This document shows, piece after piece, positions 17,621 to 26,045 of a stretch of DNA of 64,000 bases. This DNA is from Novosphingobium terrae (GTDB taxonomy: Bacteria > Pseudomonadota > Alphaproteobacteria > Sphingomonadales > Sphingomonadaceae). The stretch spans positions 2,604,001 to 2,668,000 of the forward strand of contig NZ_JABVZR010000001.1 in NCBI RefSeq assembly GCF_017163935.1, read 5' to 3'. Numbering within the stretch: the first letter of the stretch is position 1; every line of letters begins with the position of its first letter. The notes under the pieces were generated by a model. The model was not told the origin of the DNA. It saw only the letters and a program-made list of their open reading frames with translations, and did no database searches. Both the position numbers and the translations under genes were made by a program.

Positions 17621-20600
17621 ATGTCATCCCCCCAACTTTCGCTGCTCACCAGGCGCCGGTTCGGACCGATTTTTCTCGTGCAGTTCCTGGGCGCGTTTAA
17701 CGATAATCTGCTGAAATTCGCGATGCTCTTCCTTGCGAATTTCGGGCTTTACGCCGCGCAGCCTGCCAAGGCCAAGATGCTGGCCGCCATCGCCACCGGC
17801 CTGTTTATCCTGCCCTATTTCCTGTTCTCGGCCCTTTCCGGCCAGATCGCCGACCATATGGACAAGGCGAAGCTCATCCGCTGGATCAAGGCGGCGGAGA
17901 TCGTGATCATGGGCATTGGCCTGCTGGGTTTCTGGCAGCAATCGGTGGCGCTGCTGCTCTTCGCGCTCTTCGCGATGGGCATGCATTCCACCCTCTTCGG
18001 CCCGGTCAAATATTCCATCCTGCCCCAACATCTGGGCACGGATGAGATCATGGGCGGCACCGGCGTGATCGAGGGCGGCACTTTCCTCGCCATCCTTGGC
18101 GGGCAGTTGCTGGCAGGCGTGATCACGCCCTGGACCTCGGGTCTGGTGCTGATGGGCCTTGCCGCGCTGGGCTTTGTGGCCAGCCTTGCCGTGCCTTCCG
18201 CGCCGCCCTCTGGCCGCAGCGACACCATCGACTGGAACGTGTTTCGCGGTACCTGGAACATCCTGACCATCGCGCATGAAGGCCGCGGCGTGTGGCTGGC
18301 CATTCTGGGCACCAGCTGGTTCTTCGCGGTGGGCGCGGTGCTGGTCTCCGAATTCGCGCCACTGGTGTCAGACACGCTGGGCGCCACGCAAGAGGTGGCC
18401 ACCGCCTTCCTGATCGTCTTCTCGCTGGCCGTCGCGGCGGGCGCCATGGCGGTCAACCTGCTGCAAAAGGGTGAGGTTTCGGCCCGCTATGTCCCCGCCT
18501 CGGCCCTGGGTCTGGCGCTGGGCATGATCGGCCTGTGGCTGGTGACGCGCACCTTCACCCCGCAGGTCACCAATGCCTCGCTGAGCCAGTTCATGGCCAC
18601 GCCCGGCTCGACGGCCATCGTGATCGCTCTGGGCGTCATCGCCTTTTGCGGCGGCATGTTCGTCGTGCCGCTCTATGCCATCATTCAGGTCTACAGCCCC
18701 GAGGGCGAATGCTCGCGCGTGATCGCGGCCAACAACATCGTCAATGCCGCTGTCACCGTGGCTGCGGTGCTGGTGGTGGCTGCCCTGCTGGCCGCCGGGG
18801 TGGATGTGCCTGATCTGGTGGGCGTGCTGGGCTTTGCCACGCTGATCGTCGCGGTGGTGAGCATCTGGCTGCTGCCCGAAACGCTGTTCAAGGATGTGAT
18901 CCGCCTGGTCCTGCGCGCCCTCTACCGCGTCGAGGTCAAGGGCCTCGACCATATGCCACGCGAGGGTGAGCGCGCCGTGGTGGTGGTCAACCACCTCTCC
19001 TTCCTCGATGGCGTGCTGCTGGGCGCCTTCCTGCCCGGCAAACCCACCTTCGCGGTGCATACCGCCATCGCCAAGAGCTGGTGGATCAAGCCCTTCCTTT
19101 CGCTGTTCAAGGCCTTCCCGGTCGATCCCACCAACCCCATGGCCGCCAAGGCGATGGTCAAGACCGTGCGCGAGGGCAACACTTTGGTGATCTTCCCCGA
19201 AGGCCGCATCACCGTCACCGGCGCGCTGATGAAGGTCTTCGACGGCCCGGGCATGGTGGCCGACCGCGCCGACGCCCCGATCATCCCGATCCGCCTCGAC
19301 GGCCCGCAATACACGCCCTTCAGCCGGTTGCGCGGCAAGCTCCGCCTGCGCTGGTTCCCCAAGGTGACGATCACCGTACTGCCCCCGCGCCGCTTCCACA
19401 TCGAGGGCGAGATGAGCGCCCGCGCCCGCCGCGCCATCGCCGGTCGCCGCCTGTACGACGAGATGAGCGGCATGATCTTCGCCACCTCGCACACTGACAG
19501 CACGCTGTTCTCGGCCCTGTGCGAGGCGCGCGCCATCCATGGCGGCAAGGCGAAAGTTCTGGAGGATGTGAAGCGCGAGCCGCTCTCCTATGACCGCATG
19601 CTGGTGGGCACCCGCCTGCTGGGCAAGCGTCTGGCGCAGGGCACGGCGCAAGGCGGGGCTGTCGGCGTGCTGCTGCCCAATGTGAACGGCGCGGTGGTGG
19701 GCTTCTTTGCCCTGCAAGCCATCGGCCGCGTGCCTGCGATGCTGAACTTCACCGTGGGTCTGGCCAATATGCGCTCGGCCTGCAGCACGGCGGGCATCCG
19801 CACCATCGTGACGGCCCGCGCCTTTGTCGAGCAGGCCAAGCTGACCGACATCGTGGCCGCGCTGGAGGCCGATGGCCTGCGTATCGTCTGGCTGGAAGAT
19901 CTGGCCGCCACCATCGGCAGCTTCGAAAAGCTCTGGGCCTTGCTGACGGTGAAACACAGCGCCAAGCGCCATGAAAGACTGGCGATCAACCCGGATGCCT
20001 CGGCGGTGATCCTCTTCACCTCGGGCTCGGAGGGTGTGCCCAAGGGCGTGGTGCTCAGTCACCGCAACCTGCTCTCCAATCTGGCGCAGCTGGCCGCGCG
20101 GATCGATTTCAATTCGAACGATGTGGTCTTGAACGCCCTGCCGGTGTTCCATTCCTTCGGCCTGACGGGGGGCACGCTGCTGCCGCTGCTCAATGGCATC
20201 CGCACGGTGATGTATCCCAGCCCGCTGCATTACCGCATCGTGCCTGCGCTGGCCTATGATGCCAATGCGACGATCATGTTCGGCACCGACACCTTCCTTT
20301 CGGGCTATGCCCGCATGGCGCATGGCTATGATTTCTACTCGCTGCGCTACATCTTCGCAGGCGCCGAAAAGGTGCGCGACGAAACCCGCAAAACCTATGC
20401 CGACAAATTCGGCCTGCGCATCATGGAGGGCTATGGCGCCACCGAATGCGCCCCCGTCATCGCGGTCAACACCCCGATGCATTTCCAGGCGGGCACCGTG
20501 GGCCGCCTGCTGCCCGGCATCGAGGCCCGGCTGGAGCCCGTTCCCGGCATCACGGAAGGCGCGCGCCTTTACGTGCGCGGCCCCAATGTGATGGCGGGCT

Positions 20601-21064
20601 ATATGCTGGCCAGCGCCCCGGGCGTGCTGCAACCGCCAGTGGAGGGCTGGCACGACACGGGCGATATCGTCACGCTGGACGGCGACGGCTTTGTCACCAT
20701 CCGGGGCCGCGCCAAGCGCTTCGCCAAAATCGGCGGCGAGATGGTCAGCCTGCCCGCCGTGGAAGGCTATGCCGCCCAGTGCTGGCCCGGCTTTGCCCAT
20801 GCCGTGGTGACCCGCCCCGATCCCAAAAAGGGCGAGGTGCTGGTGCTGTTCACCACCTGCCCCGCAGCCCAAGCGCGAGACCTCCAGCAATGGGGCCGCC
20901 TGCACGGCGCCACCGAGCTGATGATCCCCCGCGATATCCGCGTGATGGCCGAGCTGCCCGTGCTGGGCACCGGCAAGGTGGATTACGTCACGCTGGGCGA
21001 GATGGCTCTCAGCGCCAATGCCGCGCCCTCCGATGAGGCCGAAAGCGAGGATGAGCCCGCCTGA
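17621..21064 (+). CDS. aas: Trifunctional lysophospholipid transporter / acyltransferase / acyl-ACP synthetase (Aas-LplT-like)
   Basis: 1147 residues in three parts. Residues about 1-430 form an LplT-like MFS transporter ('FLGAFNDNLLKFAMLF' start, multiple membrane helices). Residues about 435-640 are a PlsC-type acyltransferase with HX4D in 'VVNHLSFLDG' (His about 457) and 'VIFPEGRITVTG'. Residues about 660-1140 are an AMP-forming ligase with 'ILFTSGSEGVPKGVVLSHRN', 'GYGATECAPVIAVN', 'WHDTGDI' and the catalytic Lys in 'LGTGKVDYVTL'. In E. coli the transporter LplT and the bifunctional Aas are separate proteins; here they are one chain. The role would be inward flipping and re-acylation of lysophospholipids at the inner membrane, possibly also using exogenous fatty acids. 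Confidence 0.92.
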   Translation: MSSPQLSLLTRRRFGPIFLVQFLGAFNDNLLKFAMLFLANFGLYAAQPAKAKMLAAIATGLFILPYFLFSALSGQIADHMDKAKLIRWIKAAEIVIMGIGLLGFWQQSVALLLFALFAMGMHSTLFGPVKYSILPQHLGTDEIMGGTGVIEGGTFLAILGGQLLAGVITPWTSGLVLMGLAALGFVASLAVPSAPPSGRSDTIDWNVFRGTWNILTIAHEGRGVWLAILGTSWFFAVGAVLVSEFAPLVSDTLGATQEVATAFLIVFSLAVAAGAMAVNLLQKGEVSARYVPASALGLALGMIGLWLVTRTFTPQVTNASLSQFMATPGSTAIVIALGVIAFCGGMFVVPLYAIIQVYSPEGECSRVIAANNIVNAAVTVAAVLVVAALLAAGVDVPDLVGVLGFATLIVAVVSIWLLPETLFKDVIRLVLRALYRVEVKGLDHMPREGERAVVVVNHLSFLDGVLLGAFLPGKPTFAVHTAIAKSWWIKPFLSLFKAFPVDPTNPMAAKAMVKTVREGNTLVIFPEGRITVTGALMKVFDGPGMVADRADAPIIPIRLDGPQYTPFSRLRGKLRLRWFPKVTITVLPPRRFHIEGEMSARARRAIAGRRLYDEMSGMIFATSHTDSTLFSALCEARAIHGGKAKVLEDVKREPLSYDRMLVGTRLLGKRLAQGTAQGGAVGVLLPNVNGAVVGFFALQAIGRVPAMLNFTVGLANMRSACSTAGIRTIVTARAFVEQAKLTDIVAALEADGLRIVWLEDLAATIGSFEKLWALLTVKHSAKRHERLAINPDASAVILFTSGSEGVPKGVVLSHRNLLSNLAQLAARIDFNSNDVVLNALPVFHSFGLTGGTLLPLLNGIRTVMYPSPLHYRIVPALAYDANATIMFGTDTFLSGYARMAHGYDFYSLRYIFAGAEKVRDETRKTYADKFGLRIMEGYGATECAPVIAVNTPMHFQAGTVGRLLPGIEARLEPVPGITEGARLYVRGPNVMAGYMLASAPGVLQPPVEGWHDTGDIVTLDGDGFVTIRGRAKRFAKIGGEMVSLPAVEGYAAQCWPGFAHAVVTRPDPKKGEVLVLFTTCPAAQARDLQQWGRLHGATELMIPRDIRVMAELPVLGTGKVDYVTLGEMALSANAAPSDEAESEDEPA

Positions 21065-21227
21065 AGGCTGGCAATCGCCCCGGGGGACCCCGCAATGATC
21101 GCGGCCTCCCCGGCCTGACGCCCATCATAGGCGCGTGAACCTCACCTGAATTAAACGCCGTATAATTTAAATTGCACGGCGCTCAATTCATCGTTAGCGT
21201 GATGTGCGACTCTGATGGAGACCGGCC

Positions 21228-24206
21228 ATGTCTTTTCTGCTGCTGATCGGCGTGATCCTTCTGGGCGGCTTGCTGCACGATACGCGCAAGCGCCTGAACG
21301 CCGTGGAAAAGCTGCTGAAGGAGCAGGCCAAACTCCGCCCGGACGCCGCAGCAAAACCTGCGCCCTCCATCATGCTTGTCGATGATGATGACCTTCCCCG
21401 CCATATCGAGGTTTGGAAAACCAGACCTGCCCAACCGAAGCCCGAAGCGCCTGCCGAGATCGCCGCTCAACCGATGCCGATCGAGCAGGAGGTTGCAGCC
21501 ACGCCCGAACCGCAGCCGATGGAAGAGGCAGAGACCGCAGCCGTTGCCCTCGCCATCGAATCCATTGAGGAAACGCCCCCCTCGGCCGCCCAGACTGCCC
21601 CCCAACCCCGCCGCCAGAGCGCCGGTTTCGAAGACCTCTTCGGTCGCAAACTGCCGATCTGGGCGGGCGGCATCACCCTGCTGATCGCGGCGGCCCTGCT
21701 GGTGCGCTATTCCATCGACGCCGGGCTGCTCTCGCCCATGGTGCGGGTGGTGATGGGCGCGATCTTCGGCTTCGCGCTGATCGCAGGCGCCGAAATCACG
21801 CACCGCAAGCCCACCCTCGTGGCCGATCCGCGCATTCCACAAGCGCTGGCAGGCGCGGGCATCGGCAGCCTCTATGCCGCCACGCTGGCCGCTGCCAATC
21901 TCTACGGTCTGATTGGCCCCATCGCCGCCTTTACCGCTCTCGCCTGCGTCACCGGCGGCGCCATGGCGCTGGCCCTGCGCTTCGGTGCGCCCAGCGCCCT
22001 TTTGGGGCTGGTCGGAGGCCTCGCCGCCCCGGCGCTGGTGCAATCCCATTCGCACAATCCGCCGATGCTGGCCGCCTATATCGCGCTGGTGGTGACGGCT
22101 CTGACGATGCTGTCGCGCCGCCAGCGCTGGGTCTGGCTGGGCGTCAGCGCGCTCATCGGCGGCGCGGGCTGGAGCCTGCTGATGATCGCCATGGGCGATC
22201 TCGACAGCTTCTCCGCCCTCTGCATCGGCGCGCTCATCCTGCTGCTGGGCCTCGGCCTGCCGGTGCTGGCCGTGGCCGAGCGCCACACCACCCTGCTGCG
22301 CGGCGCCTCCGCCACGGTGGCGGCGCTGCAACTGGCCGCGCTGGTGGCGACCGGCGATTTCGCCCCGCTGACATGGGGCCTCTATGGCCTGCTCTCCGCC
22401 GGTTTCGTCTGGCTGACCACCCGCGTCCCGGCGCTGCGCCCGCTGCTGATCCTGCCATTGCTGACGGCGCTGAGCCTGCTGGCCATCTGGCCCGATCCGC
22501 ACAAGGACATCTTCATCGCGGTGCTGGCCGGGATCACGCTGATCCATGGCGGTCCTGCGCTCTACCATCTGCGCCGCGCCGCCGGTCTGCCCGAGGCCGC
22601 ATCGCTGGCTGCCATCGCTCTGGCCGGTTTCGTGATCACCTGCTGGCATTTCGATCCCTCGACCGATCATACGGCACTGCTGGCACTGGGCTTTGCCGCC
22701 CTGCCCGCTCTGGGCGCCGCCCTGACATGGGCCAGCGCCCGCGCGCCCGAAAGCGATCCCTTCGCCATGCAAGCTGGCGCTTCTGCGGTGCTGATCGCCA
22801 TCGCCGCGCTGGTCGCTTTGCCCGAATGGAGCGCTCCCGCCTCGCTGGCGCTGGTGGCCTTTGCCACGCTGGCGCTGGCCAACCGGGCGCGCAACCACCG
22901 CCTGTCTCACATCGCCCTGCTGGGCCTTGGCAGCAGTCCGATCGCGCTGAGCATCACCGGCACGCCAGACCCCGAATTCCGCCGCCTTGTGCAGGACAGC
23001 AGCCTCGCCCTGCCCGGCATCTCGCTGATCCGCTGGGGGCTGGTCGCGGCATCGTCCATCGGTTTTGCGCGCCTGCTGATGGCCCCGCGCGAGCGAATGC
23101 CACTGCAAAGCCTCGCCGCGCTGCTGACCTATGGCGCGCTGGCGCAACTGCTGCCTGCGCCATGGCTGGCCCCGGCCTGCGCCCTTGCCCTGCTCGGCCT
23201 GAGCGAGATCATGCGCCGCCGCGCCGCGATCGACCTGCTGCCCGCTCTGCTGGTCACCAGCGCCATCGGCGGACTCTGGGCATTGCAACCTCTGGGCCTG
23301 TGGCTGACCGCCGGCCTGCTCTCGCTCGCCGCCCAGCCCGTGCTGGCGAGCGACCTGCCCACCCCGCTTGAGGCCCTGCGCCAGATGCTGCTGCCCGCTC
23401 TCCTGGCAGGCTTCGCCCTCTGGCGCCAGCGCGACCAGCGCCTGCCCGCAAAGCTGTGGCTGCCGCTGGCCGGAACGCTCGGCGCGCTGGCGGTGGTGGC
23501 GTTGCATGTGCTGTTCAAGCAGATCTTCGCGCTGAACGATATTCAGGCCTTTATCACGCTGGGCATGGCCGAAAGAACCCTGTGGGAAGCCCTGCTGATC
23601 GGCGGAGGCATCGCCCTGTGGCGCGTCGTACACCGCCCTGTCGCCGCGATGGCGCTGATCGGCACCGGGCTAGCGCATGCGGCGCTCTATACTGTGGCGC
23701 TGCATAACCCGCTCTGGGCCGAGCAGGCTATGGGCGCCCTGCCCATCGCCAATCTGCTGCTGCCCGCCTATGGGCTGATGTTCCTCGCTCTGGCGCTGCC
23801 GGGCCGGATCATGCCCGCATGGGAGCGCCTGACCGCAAGGCCGGTGGAATGGGCGCGCATTGCGCTGATCCCGCTGTTTGCCGCCTCGCTGCTGCGCCAG
23901 CTCTTCGCCGGAAGCCTGCCCGCCGCCCATCCCATCGGCGCGAGCGAGAGCATCCTCTGGTCGCTGACGGCGCTGGCTCTGGCCGTGGCCTATCTGGTCT
24001 GGGGCATCCGCCGCCGTGCTGACAGTGCCTCGCGCGACTGGCGCATCGCCTCGCTGGTGCTGATGCTGGCGGCGGTGGGCAAGGTCTTCCTGCTCGATGC
24101 CTCGGGGCTGGAGGGGCTGGCAAGGATCGGGTCGTTCCTGGCGCTGGGCTTCAGCCTGATCGGGGTGGGCTGGCTCTACAGCCGCTATCTGAAACCCGCT
24201 TCCTAG
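21228..24206 (+). CDS. DUF2339 family polytopic membrane protein
   Basis: 992 residues. The N-terminal helix 'MSFLLLIGVILLGGLL' is followed by a short coiled stretch ('RKRLNAVEKLLKEQAKL') and a Pro/Ala/Glu-rich linker. Then comes the conserved 'FEDLFGRKLPIWAGGITLLIAAALLVRYSID' entry to a domain with over 20 hydrophobic segments, which is the hallmark of DUF2339. Function is unknown; proposals that such proteins sense or transport envelope components are unproven. The sequence CGTATAATTT about 65 bp upstream could serve as a -10 region, so it probably has its own promoter. Composition is as GC-rich as the neighbours. Confidence 0.87.
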   Translation: MSFLLLIGVILLGGLLHDTRKRLNAVEKLLKEQAKLRPDAAAKPAPSIMLVDDDDLPRHIEVWKTRPAQPKPEAPAEIAAQPMPIEQEVAATPEPQPMEEAETAAVALAIESIEETPPSAAQTAPQPRRQSAGFEDLFGRKLPIWAGGITLLIAAALLVRYSIDAGLLSPMVRVVMGAIFGFALIAGAEITHRKPTLVADPRIPQALAGAGIGSLYAATLAAANLYGLIGPIAAFTALACVTGGAMALALRFGAPSALLGLVGGLAAPALVQSHSHNPPMLAAYIALVVTALTMLSRRQRWVWLGVSALIGGAGWSLLMIAMGDLDSFSALCIGALILLLGLGLPVLAVAERHTTLLRGASATVAALQLAALVATGDFAPLTWGLYGLLSAGFVWLTTRVPALRPLLILPLLTALSLLAIWPDPHKDIFIAVLAGITLIHGGPALYHLRRAAGLPEAASLAAIALAGFVITCWHFDPSTDHTALLALGFAALPALGAALTWASARAPESDPFAMQAGASAVLIAIAALVALPEWSAPASLALVAFATLALANRARNHRLSHIALLGLGSSPIALSITGTPDPEFRRLVQDSSLALPGISLIRWGLVAASSIGFARLLMAPRERMPLQSLAALLTYGALAQLLPAPWLAPACALALLGLSEIMRRRAAIDLLPALLVTSAIGGLWALQPLGLWLTAGLLSLAAQPVLASDLPTPLEALRQMLLPALLAGFALWRQRDQRLPAKLWLPLAGTLGALAVVALHVLFKQIFALNDIQAFITLGMAERTLWEALLIGGGIALWRVVHRPVAAMALIGTGLAHAALYTVALHNPLWAEQAMGALPIANLLLPAYGLMFLALALPGRIMPAWERLTARPVEWARIALIPLFAASLLRQLFAGSLPAAHPIGASESILWSLTALALAVAYLVWGIRRRADSASRDWRIASLVLMLAAVGKVFLLDASGLEGLARIGSFLALGFSLIGVGWLYSRYLKPAS

Positions 24207-24253
24207 GAAAATTATCCTTCGCGGCAAGGATGATGCATCCAAACCGCCGCCCC

Positions 24254-24299
24254 GGCATTTCCTTCACGCAGGCCATGATCCCAGCGTGAAGGAAATGCC
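24254..24299. promoter_or_regulatory. 16-bp perfect inverted repeat covering the treZ leader start
   Basis: The arms are GGCATTTCCTTCACGC (24254-24269) and GCGTGAAGGAAATGCC (24284-24299) with a 14-nt spacer. The right arm contains AAGGA and the ATG of the 17-codon leader ORF at 24295. As RNA the hairpin would hide that ribosome site. As DNA it could be an operator. It could also serve as the terminator of the preceding membrane-protein gene, although the T-tract (ACTTTTTG) starts only about 8 nt further on. Confidence 0.7.
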
Positions 24300-24348
24300 C
24301 TTGAGACTTTTTGCTCCACGCCCGCTCCGCCTGAAGGCGCGCGCCTGA
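24295..24348 (+). CDS. Putative 17-codon leader peptide upstream of treZ
   Basis: ATG at 24295 with AAGGA directly in front; it encodes MPLRLFAPRPLRLKARA and ends with TGA at 24346-24348. The final A of the TGA is the A of the treZ ATG. The peptide is Arg/Leu/Pro-rich. Its good ribosome site and 1-nt overlap suggest translational coupling into treZ. Such a short ORF could still be accidental. Confidence 0.4.
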   Translation: MPLRLFAPRPLRLKARA

Positions 24349-26045
24349 TGCGGCGCTGGGGGCCGGTTGCCCTGAAGGACAGCGTCCGTTTTCAGCTCTG
24401 GGCCCCCGCCCGGACGCGGTTGTACCTGCTGATCGAGGGCCGTGAACCCGCCCCGATGCAGAAGCAAACCGATGGCTGGTTCACGCTGGACACAAAGGCG
24501 CCACCCGGCACACGCTATCGCTTTCAGCTGGAAGACGGCACGCTGGTGCCAGACCCCGCCTCCCGCGCGCAGAGCGAAGGCGTCCATGGCTGGAGCGTGG
24601 TGACCGATCTTGCCAGCCGCCCATGGCAGGCCCCGGATTGGCAAGGCCGCTCATGGGAAGAGGCGGTCATTCAGGAGGTGCATGCCGGGCTTTACGGCGG
24701 CTTTGCGGGTATGATGCGCGATCTGCCGCGCCTCGCCGCGCTGGGCGTTACGGCCATTGAGCTGATGCCGGTGGCGGCGGTCTCGGGCGCGCGCAACTGG
24801 GGGTATGATGGCGTGCTGCCCTTTGCTCCCGCCGAGGCTCTGGGCACGCCGCAAGAGCTTCAGGCGCTGGTCGATGCCGCGCATGGGCTGGGGCTGATGG
24901 TGCTGCTCGATGTGGTCTACAATCACTTCGGGCCGGATGGGCATTATATCCCGCTCTATGCGCCCGAATTCCTCCATGCCGAGACCATGACGCCATGGGG
25001 CGGCGCCGTGGCGGTGGACCGGCCCGAAGTCGCCGCCTTCTTTCTCGAAAACGCGCTGCAATGGCTGGAGGACTATCGCTTTGACGGGCTGCGCTTCGAT
25101 GCGGTGCATGCCATTGGCAACAGTGCGTTTCTGCACGATCTGGCGGGCCAGATCCGGAAGCGCCTTCAGCCGCGCCGCCATATCCATCTGATCCTTGAAA
25201 ACGAGCATAATGATGCGGCGCTGCTGACCCCCGGCCTCTATGACGCGCAGTGGAACGACGATTTCCACAATGTGCTTCATGTGCTGCTGACCGGGGAGGA
25301 TGCCGGTTACTATCGCGATTTCGCGGAAAAACCGGCGGAAAAACTGGCCCGCTGCCTCTCGCAAGGCTTTGTCTATCAGGGCGAGCCTTCGCCGCACCAA
25401 AACGGCAAGACGCGCGGCACCTCAAGCGGTCATCTGCCGCCCGGCGCCTTTGTCAGCTTCCTTCAGAACCATGACCAGATCGGCAATCGCGCTCTGGGCG
25501 AAAGGCTGACCCTGCTCACCGATCCCGAGCGTCTGCGCGCCGCCACCGCCCTGCTGCTGCTTTGCCCGCAGATCCCGCTGTTCTTTATGGGCGATGAGAC
25601 AGGATCGCGCTCCCCCTTCCTGTTCTTCACCGACTTCCATGACGATCTTGCCGAGATCGTGCGCGAAGGCCGCCGCCGCGAATTCGCCCATTTCCCGGCC
25701 TTTGCCGATAAGGCCAGCCGCGCCCGCATCCCCGACCCCAATGCGCTCAGCACCTTCGAGGCCTCGATTCCGGCTCCCGGGCCCGATGGGGAACGATGGG
25801 AAGCCCTCTACCGTGATCTGCTGGCCTTGCGCGCCGCGCGGATCGTCCCCCGCCTGAAAGGCGCCACCGCACAGGGCGCCGAAACCACCGGGGAAAGAGC
25901 CGTGCGCGCCGCATGGCGCCTGAACGATGGCGCGGTGCTGACACTGGCCCTCGATCTGAGCAACACCCCCGCCCTGCCCGAGGCGCAAGGCCAATTGCTC
26001 CGGCGCGAGGGCCCCCGCTTTGGTGCATGGCTGGCCCCGGCATGA
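24348..26045 (+). CDS. treZ: Malto-oligosyltrehalose trehalohydrolase
   Basis: 565 residues. An N-terminal carbohydrate-binding fold ('VRFQLWAPARTRLYLLIEG') precedes a GH13 barrel with 'DVVYNHFGPDG', 'FDGLRFDAVHAIGN' (nucleophile Asp), 'LILENEHND' (acid/base Glu) and 'FLQNHDQIGNRALGERL'. It cleaves trehalose from maltooligosyl-trehalose, the second step of the TreY/TreZ route. The ATG at 24348 matches where TreZ homologues begin; its ribosome site is poor, so initiation may rely on the overlapping leader ORF. The stop overlaps the malQ start by ATGA. Confidence 0.95.
   Translation: MRRWGPVALKDSVRFQLWAPARTRLYLLIEGREPAPMQKQTDGWFTLDTKAPPGTRYRFQLEDGTLVPDPASRAQSEGVHGWSVVTDLASRPWQAPDWQGRSWEEAVIQEVHAGLYGGFAGMMRDLPRLAALGVTAIELMPVAAVSGARNWGYDGVLPFAPAEALGTPQELQALVDAAHGLGLMVLLDVVYNHFGPDGHYIPLYAPEFLHAETMTPWGGAVAVDRPEVAAFFLENALQWLEDYRFDGLRFDAVHAIGNSAFLHDLAGQIRKRLQPRRHIHLILENEHNDAALLTPGLYDAQWNDDFHNVLHVLLTGEDAGYYRDFAEKPAEKLARCLSQGFVYQGEPSPHQNGKTRGTSSGHLPPGAFVSFLQNHDQIGNRALGERLTLLTDPERLRAATALLLLCPQIPLFFMGDETGSRSPFLFFTDFHDDLAEIVREGRRREFAHFPAFADKASRARIPDPNALSTFEASIPAPGPDGERWEALYRDLLALRAARIVPRLKGATAQGAETTGERAVRAAWRLNDGAVLTLALDLSNTPALPEAQGQLLRREGPRFGAWLAPA

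Noticed and set aside
18368..20905. An 845-codon minus-strand frame opposite the acyltransferase fusion gene
   Set aside because: Antisense shadow; His/Gly/Gln-rich, without start context or motifs.
24295..24348. Leader ORF as the true N-terminus of treZ (frameshift)
   Set aside because: It is in another frame, and treZ from 24348 already matches the family start, so no frameshift is needed.
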